A stretch of DNA of 64,000 nucleotides, taken from Strongyloides papillosus (Eukaryota; Nematoda; Chromadorea; Rhabditida; Strongyloididae). The translations under genes were made by a program, and so were the position numbers. The notes under the pieces are model-generated. The model saw only the letters and a program-made list of their open reading frames with translations. It had not been told where the DNA came from and searched no databases. This document shows positions 48,973-60,530 of the stretch, piece after piece (within the stretch, counting starts at the first letter, position 1; every line of letters starts with the position of its first letter). The stretch lies in the NCBI GenBank assembly GCA_005656395.1, contig SRSI01000035.1:124001-188000 (forward strand), read 5' to 3'.

Positions 48973-51900
48973 TTAGTGAAAAAAGATAATTTTTCTATAA
49001 TAACAAATTATTCTTGAATCATCACCTTCTATTTTTTCAATAACATCATCATCTTGGTAAATGTTACCAGAATTTTCGGGATCTCCAATGATTCCATTAA
49101 GCCAATATGTTGTCATGACACCTTTCCCTTTTATAATAAACACTTCCTCTCTCTCTCATATCAAATCCTCCTAGTTGTGTCAACAATTTATAGTAAGATT
49201 CTGTTGTATGTATTCTTCCTGGTTTACCATTACTTTCCATCCTTGAAGCAGTGTTAATTGTATCACCAAATAAACAGTATCTTGGCATAGATTAAACCGA
49301 CTACCCCTGCTACACAAGGTCCTGAATTACAACCAACTCTAACAGTTATCTTTTCATTAGGTAATGAGGCAATCTTAAATTTATTGCAAGCATTAATAAA
49401 TCCTAAAGCTAATAATGCAATTTCTTTGGCATGCATCATACCATTTGGTATTGGGAGTCCCGAAACACATAAGTATCCATCACCGATAGTTTCAACTTTG
49501 TAGACATCCAATGATTCAATTATATTATCAAAAGTTGTAAAAAGGTCATTACGAAACCAATAACTTGTAGTGGAGAACATTTTGAAGACAATATTGTAAA
49601 TTTAACAACATCAGCAAAGAATACTGTAACAGAATCAAAATTTTCAGGTTCAATAGCCTTTCCTAATTTTAGTTTTTCTGCTACTGAACTTGGTAACATT
49701 CTTTTTAATAACAAATCACTTTTCTTTTGTTCCTCGACTAATTCACTCGTTCTAGATTGAATTTCTTCATTTAAGTTCCAGCATAAGTTTCTAAAATTGA
49801 AAAAGCATGATCCATTAATTTTTCTTTTTCTTATCACTAATAGCTGTCATAACTTTTTTAATATCTTTTATATTTGGTCTATTTTGTGGTAATTCATTCC
49901 AACAATCTTTGATGAGAAGTAATAAAGCTGAATTTATCTCAATACCCTCGTATGGGACAAGTTTCGGTCTTTTGGGTGGTAATGAATTTCTTTTAACAAA
50001 ATACACTGTTTGCATCAATAGAATCATCTTCCATTTCAATATTGAATGGAGTTGTTTTACAAATAATTTCACTACATATGATAGCAAAACTATAAATGTC
50101 ACCTTCAGAACTTCCTAAAGAAGCATCATCTCTCAAATGTTCAGGAGCCATCCATAATTTTCTTTCATTACTAATTTTTTCTCTGATTCTCATACTTTTA
50201 AATCGAAATTACTAATTTTTACTTCCCATCTATCATTAACAAGACAATTTTTTGACGTTAAATTGTCCGTGAAATTTGATGAAGCCTTTGTGTATGAAAT
50301 AAAGACCTTCAACGATATCTTTTATCAGACACATAAGAAAAAAAGAATCAAATAATGAGGTATCAGTTTGGAGGATATCCTAAAAAATAATTTTTTAGAA
50401 AATAAAATAAACATAAATAAATGAAGACATACAAAGATACTTCCACGTTTACAATATCTCCATACAGATAAAGGAAAACTTCCATCAACAGACATTCCAT
50501 AAAACTTATTAATATTTGAATGATTTGATAAAAATATCTCCGATAACTCCTTTAAGTCTTCCTTATTTTCAAAATACATTACTGTATGTCTCTCAGCAAC
50601 GACTAGATCAGTTTCATAATTTATATACATAAATCTATTACTATCCTCCTTGGTAGTAACATTTCTACTAGATCTAGAAGTTCTCCCAGAATGAAATGAA
50701 TAACTTGATTGATTTATCTGAGAATCATTGTTTTCACGTTTTGTTAGTTTATTATTTGGTATCTTCCATTTTGCTAATTCTTCAAGTGCTTTCTACGATA
50801 CCTGATTACTGCATAAACTGTTGATAAAATTGAGATAATTATTACAATTACAATTACCACAATAATAATAATAGCTAATTCTCGATATTCTTTAAAGAAA
50901 TCTATTGGACAATTCTTTCCACTATATCCACATAATGGCCTATTCAACGGTACACTATTATCCCAATTTTCAAACATTGTGCTATTTGACCCCACATCAC
51001 TCATTGTTTTATTAAAAGATAAAACACCATCAAATGAATAATTAACATGAATTACTTCTTCACCGAATCTATTAATTCTTTTTACTTGAAATATTGCTAA
51101 AACGATTACATTCGCTATCAAATATTACAGTTCCTACGACTCCTTCAATTGATCTATTACAACCAATTTTAAGAAGTGAAAAATTGTTAAATACTGCTTC
51201 TTCACCATACTTTTCAATAGATATATTCAAAAAATTTGCCCAAAAATAAACAGCATCATAAAGATAACTAGCATATAATGATAGTTGAGTTGTATTGTTT
51301 ATAACGCAATCACTACAATAAAATGGCCAATCTTTAATTTTATTTAAAGTTTCTTTTATAAATTCTGATGATAATTTTCTATTAACACTTGAATCTATAA
51401 TAAACATATGCTTAGCCATTTTAAATGCATCATCATTACGTTTATCATTTAAACCATATACATCTTTATAAAAGAGTTGTTGTTCGTTGTTTTCATCATA
51501 ATTACCTGAGAGAAAACCTAATCTTCTAATTTCCAAATTAATATGAACCCATTCATTATTAGTAAAATTATTATCATACATGTATAATAAAAAATCTCTT
51601 TTCCATACGTCCATATCAAAACAGGATACAATAATTCTTGAAAATGGCATTGTTGAAACGAAAAAATCGTCAAAATCAGTTTTTCTTGGTGGTGTTGAGG
51701 TGATTAATGAACTTCTTAAATTCAAACTAGGATAGAAATTATCCATTATAGTTTGGAAATCAGTAAACATTCTATTACAACGTTTTTCACCTGTTGGAGC
51801 AGAAAGAAAAGCAATATCTGTCCAATTGTTTGATACAATAAAATCAAGTGCGGCATAAGATAAGGAATAAAATGTAGCTGTTGAAGAATAGACATTTGGA

Positions 51901-52318
51901 TATTTTTTATGATTTAACATATTTGATGAACTAACTATACCCCAAATAAATAATTGGGTATTGTACAACTGTGTTGAAAATGACGCTCTCTTTACTGATT
52001 CTGTACACGATGGGCCAAATATAACATGAACTTTATCAATATATGATAAATTGTAACTTAATGCACTCGCATTACTTTCATTACAGTTTTCGAATTTATA
52101 ATAAACTGTTATATTAGTGATATTTGAAAGTAATTGTTCATCTCGAATCCTTTAAAAGCCATAGCTCCCATTCCTGCTGATCTTGTAAAACCAACCTTAT
52201 CATCATAATATCCACTTAAATTATTAAATAAAAATCCAATTCTTACTATTCTTTCATTAGTTCTTATTATAAAGTAGGGAACGAAAAAAATAAAGATAAC
52301 GAAAAACGAGAATCTCAT
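48973..52318 (-). CDS. Receptor guanylate cyclase, divergent, with many one-base shifts
   Basis: Read from 52318 leftwards: signal peptide ([17 protein letters not shown]), ANF-type domain ([39 protein letters not shown]), TM ([19 protein letters not shown]), kinase homology domain ([43 protein letters not shown]), coil ([18 protein letters not shown]) and cyclase domain ([58 protein letters not shown]). Metal and base-selecting residues are present, but the usual G-F-T after the first Asp loop is K-F-T. One intron is certain (50380-50432). At least nine one-base shifts break the frame although each block is well conserved. The extracellular domain is unlike the AFD-type cyclase at 30-34 kb, so the two are not recent duplicates. 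Confidence 0.8.
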
Positions 52319-52932
52319 TATGATGTTGATAAATAGTTTTATGCATTTTTATAGAAACAGTATGAAACCAATGTCTATAAAAAAAAATATGGTTTCTATT
52401 TAAAAAATTTAACAATAAATATTTTTGCAAAAAAAAAACATATTTTCTTGTAAAAAATTTCCACGGCATCCCTATTATTACCTTTTATTTATAAATGAAA
52501 ATTATAAACAGCATCTTTTAATGTTTACTCTAATTGCTTGATTAAAGTTTTTGCAAAATGCCTTTTTTTCTTCCTTAATGTAGTAGTCTTCTCACATGGG
52601 GATTTTCTGTATTTTAGTAAGAATTATTTAGGTAACAAGGAAGAATTTTTCGTGCATTTTTGAAATATTTTTATATTCCTATCTTTATCTTCTCTTATAA
52701 TATCCATATAAGTAGCCAATTATAAAATGAAAAATGTTATAAAAATATTAATTTTTGATTTGTATAAGTATTACAAGGTAATTAGCATCTATTTTTAATT
52801 AGTATCTTTAAAGATCCGATGCTAAAGTTATACTTATTATTCGAATTATTCTTTAAAAATTATAAACTAAACAGAAATAAATTTTATAACTATTATTTAA
52901 ATTATCTTTTAATATTATAAAAAGTTTTAATA
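52319..52932. other. Divergent promoter region
   Basis: A 614-bp gap between the minus-strand guanylate cyclase start and the plus-strand receptor. No open frame that I trust. Confidence 0.45.
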
Positions 52933-53995
52933 ATGAATGGAACAGAAGAATTAATGATTAATAAAATTAAGAGAATTATTCCATTTATGACAATTCATAT
53001 ACCAATACCACTATTGTATATTCATATTGCTATTTCAATTGTATCATATTTTTTTTATTTAGTATTATTGCTGAATTTAATAAGAAATAATAATGACATA
53101 TTAGATTTAAATTCAACACTTAGGAAAGTTTTGATTATCCAAGGTATAGTAAACCTAATATATCATTTTCAAATTCTGACTTATTTTACCATAACTTATT
53201 ATCCACCTTTATCATTTGTTGGTAAATTTTTTCATACTCCATCATACATTTTGACTATATATTATGCATTAATCTTCTACCTCAATTTTTGCCAATTTTT
53301 TATAAATGCCTATATTTCTTTCATTCGTTTTATGATTGTAAATCGTCCATTCACAGGAAATAATGTATGTTTATCATGTTTACAAAATCATTTTAATTTT
53401 TGTATTTAAAGCTTCTCAAAAGGACATTCATTTTTTGCTGTTTATTGTTAATTATAACCAGCGTCCTACCAACATGGTTTTTATGGTCTTCAAGAACGTA
53501 CTTCAGAATAATGGAGAAAGAATATACGTCTCCATTTTCAATATTTATGATAGAGTATGAAAATAAAAGAGAATTAAAAAGTTTATGTGCAATTATACAT
53601 AATTCAATCTTTTTTATACTTTCATTAGCTTTCAATTTACTTTCGATGGTCAAATTATTAAATTGTAGTCTTAAAATTTAAAATTACTATTATCAAAACC
53701 AAATATAAATACGTTGATATTTTCTTTATTACTGGTGATCTGCCAACTATTTTATATAACATTAAATTGTATTTTTTACTTCGCATCAAAATACAATAAG
53801 GATTTAAGTTTGTATTATTTATTCTATACCTTCAAGATCTGGATTGTTCATATTGATTGTTTAATGCAACCATTTATTTTGTCTATGCTTTCTAGTAATA
53901 TCAGATTAAGTTTAGAAAGTTATATCAAGAATTGGTTTTGTACTCGGAAAATCATAATATATAAAAAACGTTTGTCTGATTTCAACGGATTGTAG
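52933..53995 (+). pseudogene. 7TM chemoreceptor, Srg/Srv-like, copy 2, frameshifted
   Basis: Paralogue of the receptor at 47.5 kb: MNGTEELMINKIKRIIPFMT, TM1 YIHIAISIVSYFFYLVLLL, TM3 ending FINAYISFIRFMIVNRPF, then in another frame CCLLLIITSVLPTWFLWSSR and LSLAFNLLSMVKLL, and in a third frame VICQLFYITLNCIFYFAS and DCLMQPFILSMLSSNIRLS. Frame changes occur near 53385-53410 (two) and 53675. The protein text on both sides of each break is conserved, so it may be an intact gene with errors. As written it is broken. Confidence 0.65.
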
Positions 53996-54480
53996 CAGAA
54001 ATTAGAAAAAAATATAAGTGAAAGTTGTTCATTTAGCAATTTAATTATAATATTTGTAATAAAAATCATCTATGTAATTTTTATTTATTTGATTTAATCA
54101 CTTATTCATCATTGTATGTCAAAAGTCACTAAAGATATAACAGAAAACATTGGAAAAAACATTTTATAGTTGATATATTAAAGTACACAAATCTGTAAAT
54201 AGTTTACTTTAAAAAAGGAAAGATAAAACTAATAAATTTAATTCTCTCAATGCGCTATATTTATTTATCTATTTGCGATAACAATTTTTTATTAAATAAA
54301 AAAAAATAACAACTTTTTACAATAATTCTTAAGTTCATCAACAACATAGTGTACAGTACGTATTATTTTATTTATGTTGTAAGACAACTTTTGGAGTAGC
54401 GTTATTTTCTTATTTTAAAATAAATAAAAAAACGTGCACCTCTACCTTTTGATTTTACTTCTTGAGATTCTAACATTAAA
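53996..54480. other. Intergenic, nothing recognised
   Basis: AT-rich spacer before RPC5. The last ~30 bases contain no clear acceptor AG near the ATG, so the RPC5 5' end is unresolved. Confidence 0.45.
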
Positions 54481-55884
54481 ATGGATGTAGATGCAGCAAA
54501 TGATATTCAGACTGCATTCTTTTTCCAGGTATGCCGGAAAATCATATTTTTTAATATTAGATTTTATTTTTAGATGTTTAATGATAATGACATTGAAAGA
54601 AGTGAGAATGATGAAACTGTTGAAATGGAGGTTAGAATAAAAGTTTTTTATTCAATAATTACATTCTTTTTTAGATACCCATAATTCTTGGAAAACCTCC
54701 TTCAGATTTGTATCGTGTACAATTTCCAAAAGCAAATTTACCTCTGAAGAAATGTGATGCTCGCCACAAAAGAGCTGTCGGAGATTTGGAGATCAATTTT
54801 GATCCAACAGATTTGTATGAATTTGTTGATATTAAAGATAGAGAACCATTTACTTATAAAGGTGTAAAAAATAAGGATCACAAAGTTATGAATCACGGAG
54901 TTTGTTGTTTTAAAGATAAAAATTATTTATTTTACCATTAGATGGAACATTTGAAATGAAAAGACTAATAAGAGGAGAAGATAATATAAATAATTCAGTC
55001 GTTGATAATATAGTTGAAGATGAAGCAAAGGAAATGAATACAGTAAGAGTTAAATTTGCCCGAGCTGAGACTGAAGCACAAAAGAGGAGAAAGGAAGAAA
55101 GTTCACTGTATAAACAGCAAATGGCTGATAAAGATCCATGGATACTTTTGAAAGTTAAGACAACAGACAAATCTTCAATTTTACCACAAGAAAGTGAATT
55201 TAAAGAGCTTAAAAATCAACCATTGAAGATAAAAGAAATTGTTTTAAATACAAGAACAGTTGAGTCTAATGCAGAGGAATTAGTAAAGAGTGGGAGGAAT
55301 ATTTTAAATTTACAGTTAGAAGATCTGAATTTCCAAGATCGTATTAAACTTCTATTCCTTAAAGCATCTGTCCTAAAACATTGTGAACTCAAAAAACTAT
55401 CATCTTTTGAGAATGAAAATGTAAGTGAGGATGATTTTATTGAAATAATAAGAAATATGCAACACTATGTTGTGGAGTATGGACAATACGTGGAGAGTTT
55501 CTTCATTCTTTAGAATATATGAAGAAACCAAGACATGGAACGAAGCCATCACCAAGTTCAATATCAGCATTACTTAAACTTCGTTGTGATGTTCATAATT
55601 TTGGTTTGTGTATGTTACAAGCAAGGAGGCACCTTACACGTGGTATAATTAAAAATTTATTTGATATTTCTATTGAGGAGGCACAAGATATCATGTCAAC
55701 ATATGCTGTAAAAAGTAATAAAACATGGAAGTTGAAAGTTGAGGAGGATGAGGACTTTTTGAGTAATGAAAAGTATCAAAAAGTCCTTGAGGAGGAGGAT
55801 GATTATCTTTGTGATTGGTTTGAGAATAAATTAGCTAAAGATAGACCAGAGGTCTTAGTAAATCTCCCAGTTGTTTATAAATAA
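54481..55884 (+). CDS. RNA polymerase III subunit RPC5 (POLR3E)
   Basis: Nuclear subunit of Pol III, which transcribes tRNA and 5S genes; RPC5 pairs with RPC4 in initiation and termination. Exons 54481-54528, 54574-54630 and 54675-55884 join in phase. The third begins with IPIILGKPPSDLYRVQFPKA, the dimerisation-module start of RPC5, and contains TVRVKFARAETEAQKRRKEE followed by DPWILLKV, matching the conserved V-[RK]F-[SA]R-.E-[ST]E..R.RR...Y....D.PW core. The C-terminal half is helical (SISALLKLRCDVHNFGLCML). Two one-base losses in T runs, near 54934 and 55492, split the frame. Restoring the reading across them keeps the conserved text, so a working gene with consensus errors is most likely. 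I first considered PAF1 and discarded it. Confidence 0.85.
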
Positions 55885-55937
55885 TAATATATTTGTATAT
55901 ATTTACTTTATTTATTTAGTTTACTGTTTTTTTTGTG

Positions 55938-55943
55938 AATAAA
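55938..55943 (+). terminator. Poly(A) signal of RPC5
   Basis: AATAAA, 54 bases after the RPC5 stop codon. Confidence 0.5.
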
Positions 55944-58600
55944 TGTATCATTAGATACAATGTAGTTTTTTTAAAAGTCAAGTAGAAAAAATTTTGAAAC
56001 ATTATACTGCATAGTAGATAATGGCTATTGCGTTGCAAGTGGTCTGACAAATTAATTATAATTTGATCTATGTGTTGGCATAAAAATTAACAATAAATAG
56101 TAAAAAAATTAAGTATATTTGAAGTCTATTAAAATTTATTATTGATAGTGTTAGTTAAACGTAATTTTATGCTTCTTAGTAAAGAAAAAAAATTTTTAAT
56201 TAATACTTAATATAAAAATTACCTCATTTTAATATTCATTGACTGAAGTTATGATAAATGTAAGGTTTTAAATTTCAAACTTATGAAGTAGGGAATTATG
56301 ATATAACTTTAAAATTGTCTATTTGATTATCATTCTTTCTTATTTGTTTAAATGTTTTTATATCCTACTATTATATAGAGGAGAGTCGACCTCGAAAAAA
56401 TAATTTTCGATTTTGAATAAAATTTTGATAAAAATATTTTTGTGCCATAATGGTAAATGCAAAAATGCAATATCAGTTCCATAAAAAATCCCGTTCTTGA
56501 GATACATCTTTAAATGTGTTGTAAAATCTTGACTTTTGGTACCCCTATTTCTCCCCTTTAAAATAAAGATAAAAACTTGAAAATACACAAATATACGTAA
56601 TTTTATGTGCTCTTTACAATGAAATATTAAAACAATGACATTTCAAGTTTATTCTCAAGATTGGGCCACTTTTCCAAAATGCTATTTTTTCACCCCAAAT
56701 TTTAGTGCTTCAAAATGGAATATCTCAATAATGAAAGCACAATTCAACAAAAAAAAACGCCTCCAGGGTTTTTAATTCCCTACATTTTAAGTATAATCAC
56801 GAAAAATTTGGGCAAGATTAAATGATAGTAAATATGGAAAAAAAGTTTTTTAAAAAAAATTAATTTTTAAAAATTTTGCCTTTTTTGTCAAAAATAAATG
56901 CCAAAATGAAAGAATTTTACTACGGTCTCTTCAGCAAAAGTGTGTAGAATAAAAATGTCTATCCAACGGTATAAACAACGTGTTTGTAGGATTATTTGTT
57001 GCCAAGATATGATAATTCAAATTTTCATCAAATTTTTTTCAAAAAAAAATTGTTTTTCATTTATGTCTAAAAAAAAGTGCCAAGATGATAAGATATCAAA
57101 AAAAGAAAAATTTACGAACTAGATTTATTTGTTGCGAACATTTTAAGACCTTAACCATTAAGATGCGATATGCCGTTGTGGAGATATCCGTGTCCGCCCA
57201 AATTTACTCAAGAAAAATTTTTCTAAATATTTTATATTAAAGTAATAATAAGTATTTTAATAATAATTTAGATTAGTTTTTTTTATAAATTTTATAAAAT
57301 AATGATAATTTTAAGATCCTAACCGTTGAAATAAGCATTGCCGTATGTTTATACATCACTGACAGCACAATTCACCCCTCTGAAATTTTTTTAAAAATAT
57401 TTTGAAATAAAATAATTATAAATATTTTTTTTAACAAGTTTGATCTGTTTTTTTATAAATCTTTTAAAAAATATAATAATGCAAAGATATATTCAAATGA
57501 TTATATGATTAAAAATGCATTGCACAAGCCTGATAAAACTCAAATAATGTTTTTTTTTGAAATGGAATAAATTGAAAATAATCTTGAGAATCCCTTCAGA
57601 TGTGAAGCTTAATCTCACATCGTCCTCCAACTATTGAAAAATTTTAAAGTAGAAACAACTACCCTCATTATCATTCATAATTAATTAAACATATTATGAA
57701 TGATATTCATTGACAATTGCAAAAATGTTGATATGATGAATAAATTTATTTTGACAAGTAAAAAAAATTAACACAAATCAACGTATAAAACTAAATTTTC
57801 AAATCTTTCATTTATTAATCGCATACAAAAATAAATTTAAGATTATACAAAAAAAGGTATTTTTCTGTTTTATCCCACTCTAAAACGAAGCACAAAAAAC
57901 CGGACTATGGTAAAATAAATTATTGTACATAAGTTGATAAGTGAATCATTACCATTAAACTGTTAGTAAAAAAGTGATTTTTCGATAAAAAAATTATTAA
58001 TGATAAAGTCTCTGAGAAAGTTAAAAGTCTTTGAGTCTGTGAATAATAGGAGATCCTCAATCTTAATAGAAGTACTAAAAGAAAGGATAAATGAAGCTAC
58101 ACTTATCATTTACGATATGCAGAAAGGGTATGAAAAATAGGTTATTCATAAATTGTATTAAAAATTTTAAAAATGAAAAATTCCAAAATTTAATTTTTAT
58201 AGAAATTGTTTTAAATTTTAAAAATTAATTTTTTTAACGATAAATATTTTAAAATAGCTTTATTTACATTACTTTTTCATAAATAATCAAAAACTGCCAT
58301 AAATAACCAGTAGAGTCAATATCTTTAGCGGGGATAAAACAGAGAAGTACCAAAAAAATCCTAAAAATTAGATTTTTATATTAAAAATTACATATCAAAT
58401 TATATAACATAGAAAGGATAACTCAAAAAAAGTTTAAATAAATTCAAAAAGCATCATGATTAAGTAAGATTAAACGAAAATAACATTTAAAATTTGTTTT
58501 ATACATCTAGCAGCTAAAAGTAAATCTTCTTTTAAATTTCTATCTAATAATTTTTTTTAATTTAGTAGCTATATACATACTTATTAAATTAAAAAAGGAA
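55944..58600. other. Gene-poor region with degenerate satellite-like repeats
   Basis: No gene recognised. Between about 56950 and 57350 a motif recurs roughly every 168 bases: TTTTAAGACCTTAACCATTA at 57141 and TTTTAAGATCCTAACCGTTG at 57309, each followed about 20 bases later by TGCCGT; a weaker match (CTATCCAACGG) is near 56960. This looks like an old tandem satellite. Confidence 0.4.
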
Positions 58601-58826
58601 TAAAAAAAGGGGGTAGATGCATTCTCTATGTTTACGTAATAGATCCTGGCTTTGCAGGCAAGCAGCTATGAGCGAAGCGAAATGCTACAAAGAAAATCAT
58701 GGACTTTACATAAAAACACTAGCCCTACAAGTAAGCAGGTCACGAGCGAAGCGAGTGGGCTGCTTGTACTTTTATTTATGCTCGCCAACATATATGTGAA
58801 ACGAAAAATGCTACGTTAGCATTTTT
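58601..58826. repeat. GC-richer hairpin-bearing element
   Basis: A compositional island in AT-rich DNA. It has GAGCGAAGCGA twice (58670-58680 and 58744-58754), the second inside a hairpin with arms AAGCAG (58733-58738) and CTGCTT (58760-58765) and inner CAC/GTG. A perfect 10-bp stem with 3-nt loop closes the region: AAAAATGCTA (58804-58813), CGT, TAGCATTTTT (58817-58826). It could be an end of a mobile element or a structured RNA. I have no family for it. Confidence 0.55.
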
Positions 58827-59385
58827 GATCCCCACAGAATTTCAGAAATTGATTATAAAAAATTACCTGTAAATTGACTTCAATATACGTTAAACTGAAA
58901 AATTTTTGTTATATAATGATTAATACAGTTTTAAGATAAAATAAAGTTAAATTTTATTAGAATTTGTACTGGCGCGTTTCTAGGCCAGGTTGAGTGTCCG
59001 ATATATATTTCAGATACGTAAAATTTAAATTTTTATTAAACCAAACACAGTGCAATAAATCAAAATTAATCCTTATAAAATTATATCTTAAAATTGGGCC
59101 CAATTTATCACTAATTTTAACTTGTAGCCCTGTGAATTTAGCAGTGCACAAGTATTAACTTAAACCCCTAAAATAGGCAAATACGTTAAATTATGAAATA
59201 CCTTATACAATTAAAACAGAAATGTAAAATAAAATAATTTTAAAATTTCTAAGCTTATATACTAAATCACTTGATTGGTAAAATATAATCCATTGTCTAA
59301 GCTACCTAATTTCGCGCGAAAGATTGAAGATCAGAAATAAAGAAATTACAAAAGTACAATTGAGATAATTTCTCAAAATTATCTT

Positions 59386-59619
59386 AGTGAAGGAGTTGTG
59401 ATAAAAGGAATAAATAAATTCCAAATAGGAGAACAACAGTATGATAATACCATCAAAGCCATTCAATTTATAAAGTATAGATATTGTTTTGTTTAGTGAT
59501 TGTTATTAATATTAAGTGTTAATTGTTATATACGTTAATTGTTAATTTTATGCTGTTAATTATGATTGTTGTTAATATGTTATTTGTAGGCGAGACTACA
59601 CAAATAAAAATATTTTACT
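59386..59619 (+). repeat. 5' LTR
   Basis: Begins AGTGAAGG and ends TTTTACT, so the ends form a short AGT/ACT inverted repeat. The sequence is the same as the 3' LTR over all 234 bases that I compared. Confidence 0.88.
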
Positions 59620-59684
59620 TCTGTATCAACGTGTATTGGACCTTATATTTTACTTGGGGAAAAGAAGGTCAATACTGGGGGTTG

Positions 59685-60419
59685 ATGAAGACAGAAGAGA
59701 TAGATTTGTGTGAGACTATTTTAAACGGAATCCTAGAGATCTTTGGAGTGAAAAAGGAGAATCTAGGTGAAGGTGTTTACGAGGAAGTAGAAAAGGTTCT
59801 AAAAGAAGATCTTTTAACGCGTAAACCGGAGGTTGTAGCCAAGAAGACCTTGAAACTGTTGAGAGAGAAGGATATACTCACTCAGGAACAGACAGAGGAG
59901 GCTTTAAAGACGCTTGAAGAAGAAGTTGAAAAACAAGTTAAGGTTAAAGAAGATTCGGGAGAAAAGATGGCTGAAGCGATTCAAAGAATGGCAACTTCGC
60001 CTAAGTTAATGACAGTTATGCAAAAGTTGGAACCCAGAGCTGGTAACCCAAGGTTGGTAAATCAATGGTTTGAGGAATTTGAGGATAGATGGACCCTCAG
60101 TTATACAGCCGAGGAAAGAAACCAACAGGAGAATGCAGAGTTAAAGCTGGTCCACTTACGTATCTTGTATGGTATGAAGGTTCGTACGTTTATGGATGGT
60201 AAAGCAAACGAACTTAAGGATACGTACGATAAGGCTAAGAATCTGATCTTGAAAAGATTTGGATCGGACAGTAGAGAGGATGACATTGACAAATTGGTAA
60301 ACTTCAAGATAAGAACGGATGAATCAGGACAGCTCAATAAAGACGCCCAAAAGTACAGGGATCTCATAGAAAATGCTTATGGAGATGTGAGGAAGAAAGA
60401 ACTTTTAAACCGTCTTTGA
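59685..60419 (+). CDS. Gag-like protein of the LTR element
   Basis: The open frame extends back into the LTR, but the ATG at 59685 (MKTEEIDLCETIL) is the likely start. It is highly charged with long Glu/Lys-rich helices, then a capsid-like part (GNPRLVNQWFEEFEDRW...FMDGKANELKDTYDKAKNLI) resembling Ty3-type Gag proteins. The frame ends at a TGA (60417-60419). A TAG follows in the same frame at 60474-60476 before the zinc-knuckle frame, so the Gag-protease polyprotein is interrupted twice. Since the LTRs look identical, these stops are recent, read through, or errors. Confidence 0.72.
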   Translation: MKTEEIDLCETILNGILEIFGVKKENLGEGVYEEVEKVLKEDLLTRKPEVVAKKTLKLLREKDILTQEQTEEALKTLEEEVEKQVKVKEDSGEKMAEAIQRMATSPKLMTVMQKLEPRAGNPRLVNQWFEEFEDRWTLSYTAEERNQQENAELKLVHLRILYGMKVRTFMDGKANELKDTYDKAKNLILKRFGSDSREDDIDKLVNFKIRTDESGQLNKDAQKYRDLIENAYGDVRKKELLNRL

Positions 60420-60530
60420 GGTATGTTAAGAGGAGATATGCAGACCATGTTTTTTACATATACGACAAATATTTAGGATTATGATGACATTGTAGCAAAA
60501 TCGATCCAATATATAAACATCAAAGGATCA

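Noticed and set aside
54481..55884. First taken as the transcription elongation factor PAF1
   Set aside because: The sequence lacks PAF1 blocks. The N-terminal start and the VRVKFARAETEAQKRR...PWILL core match RNA polymerase III subunit RPC5.
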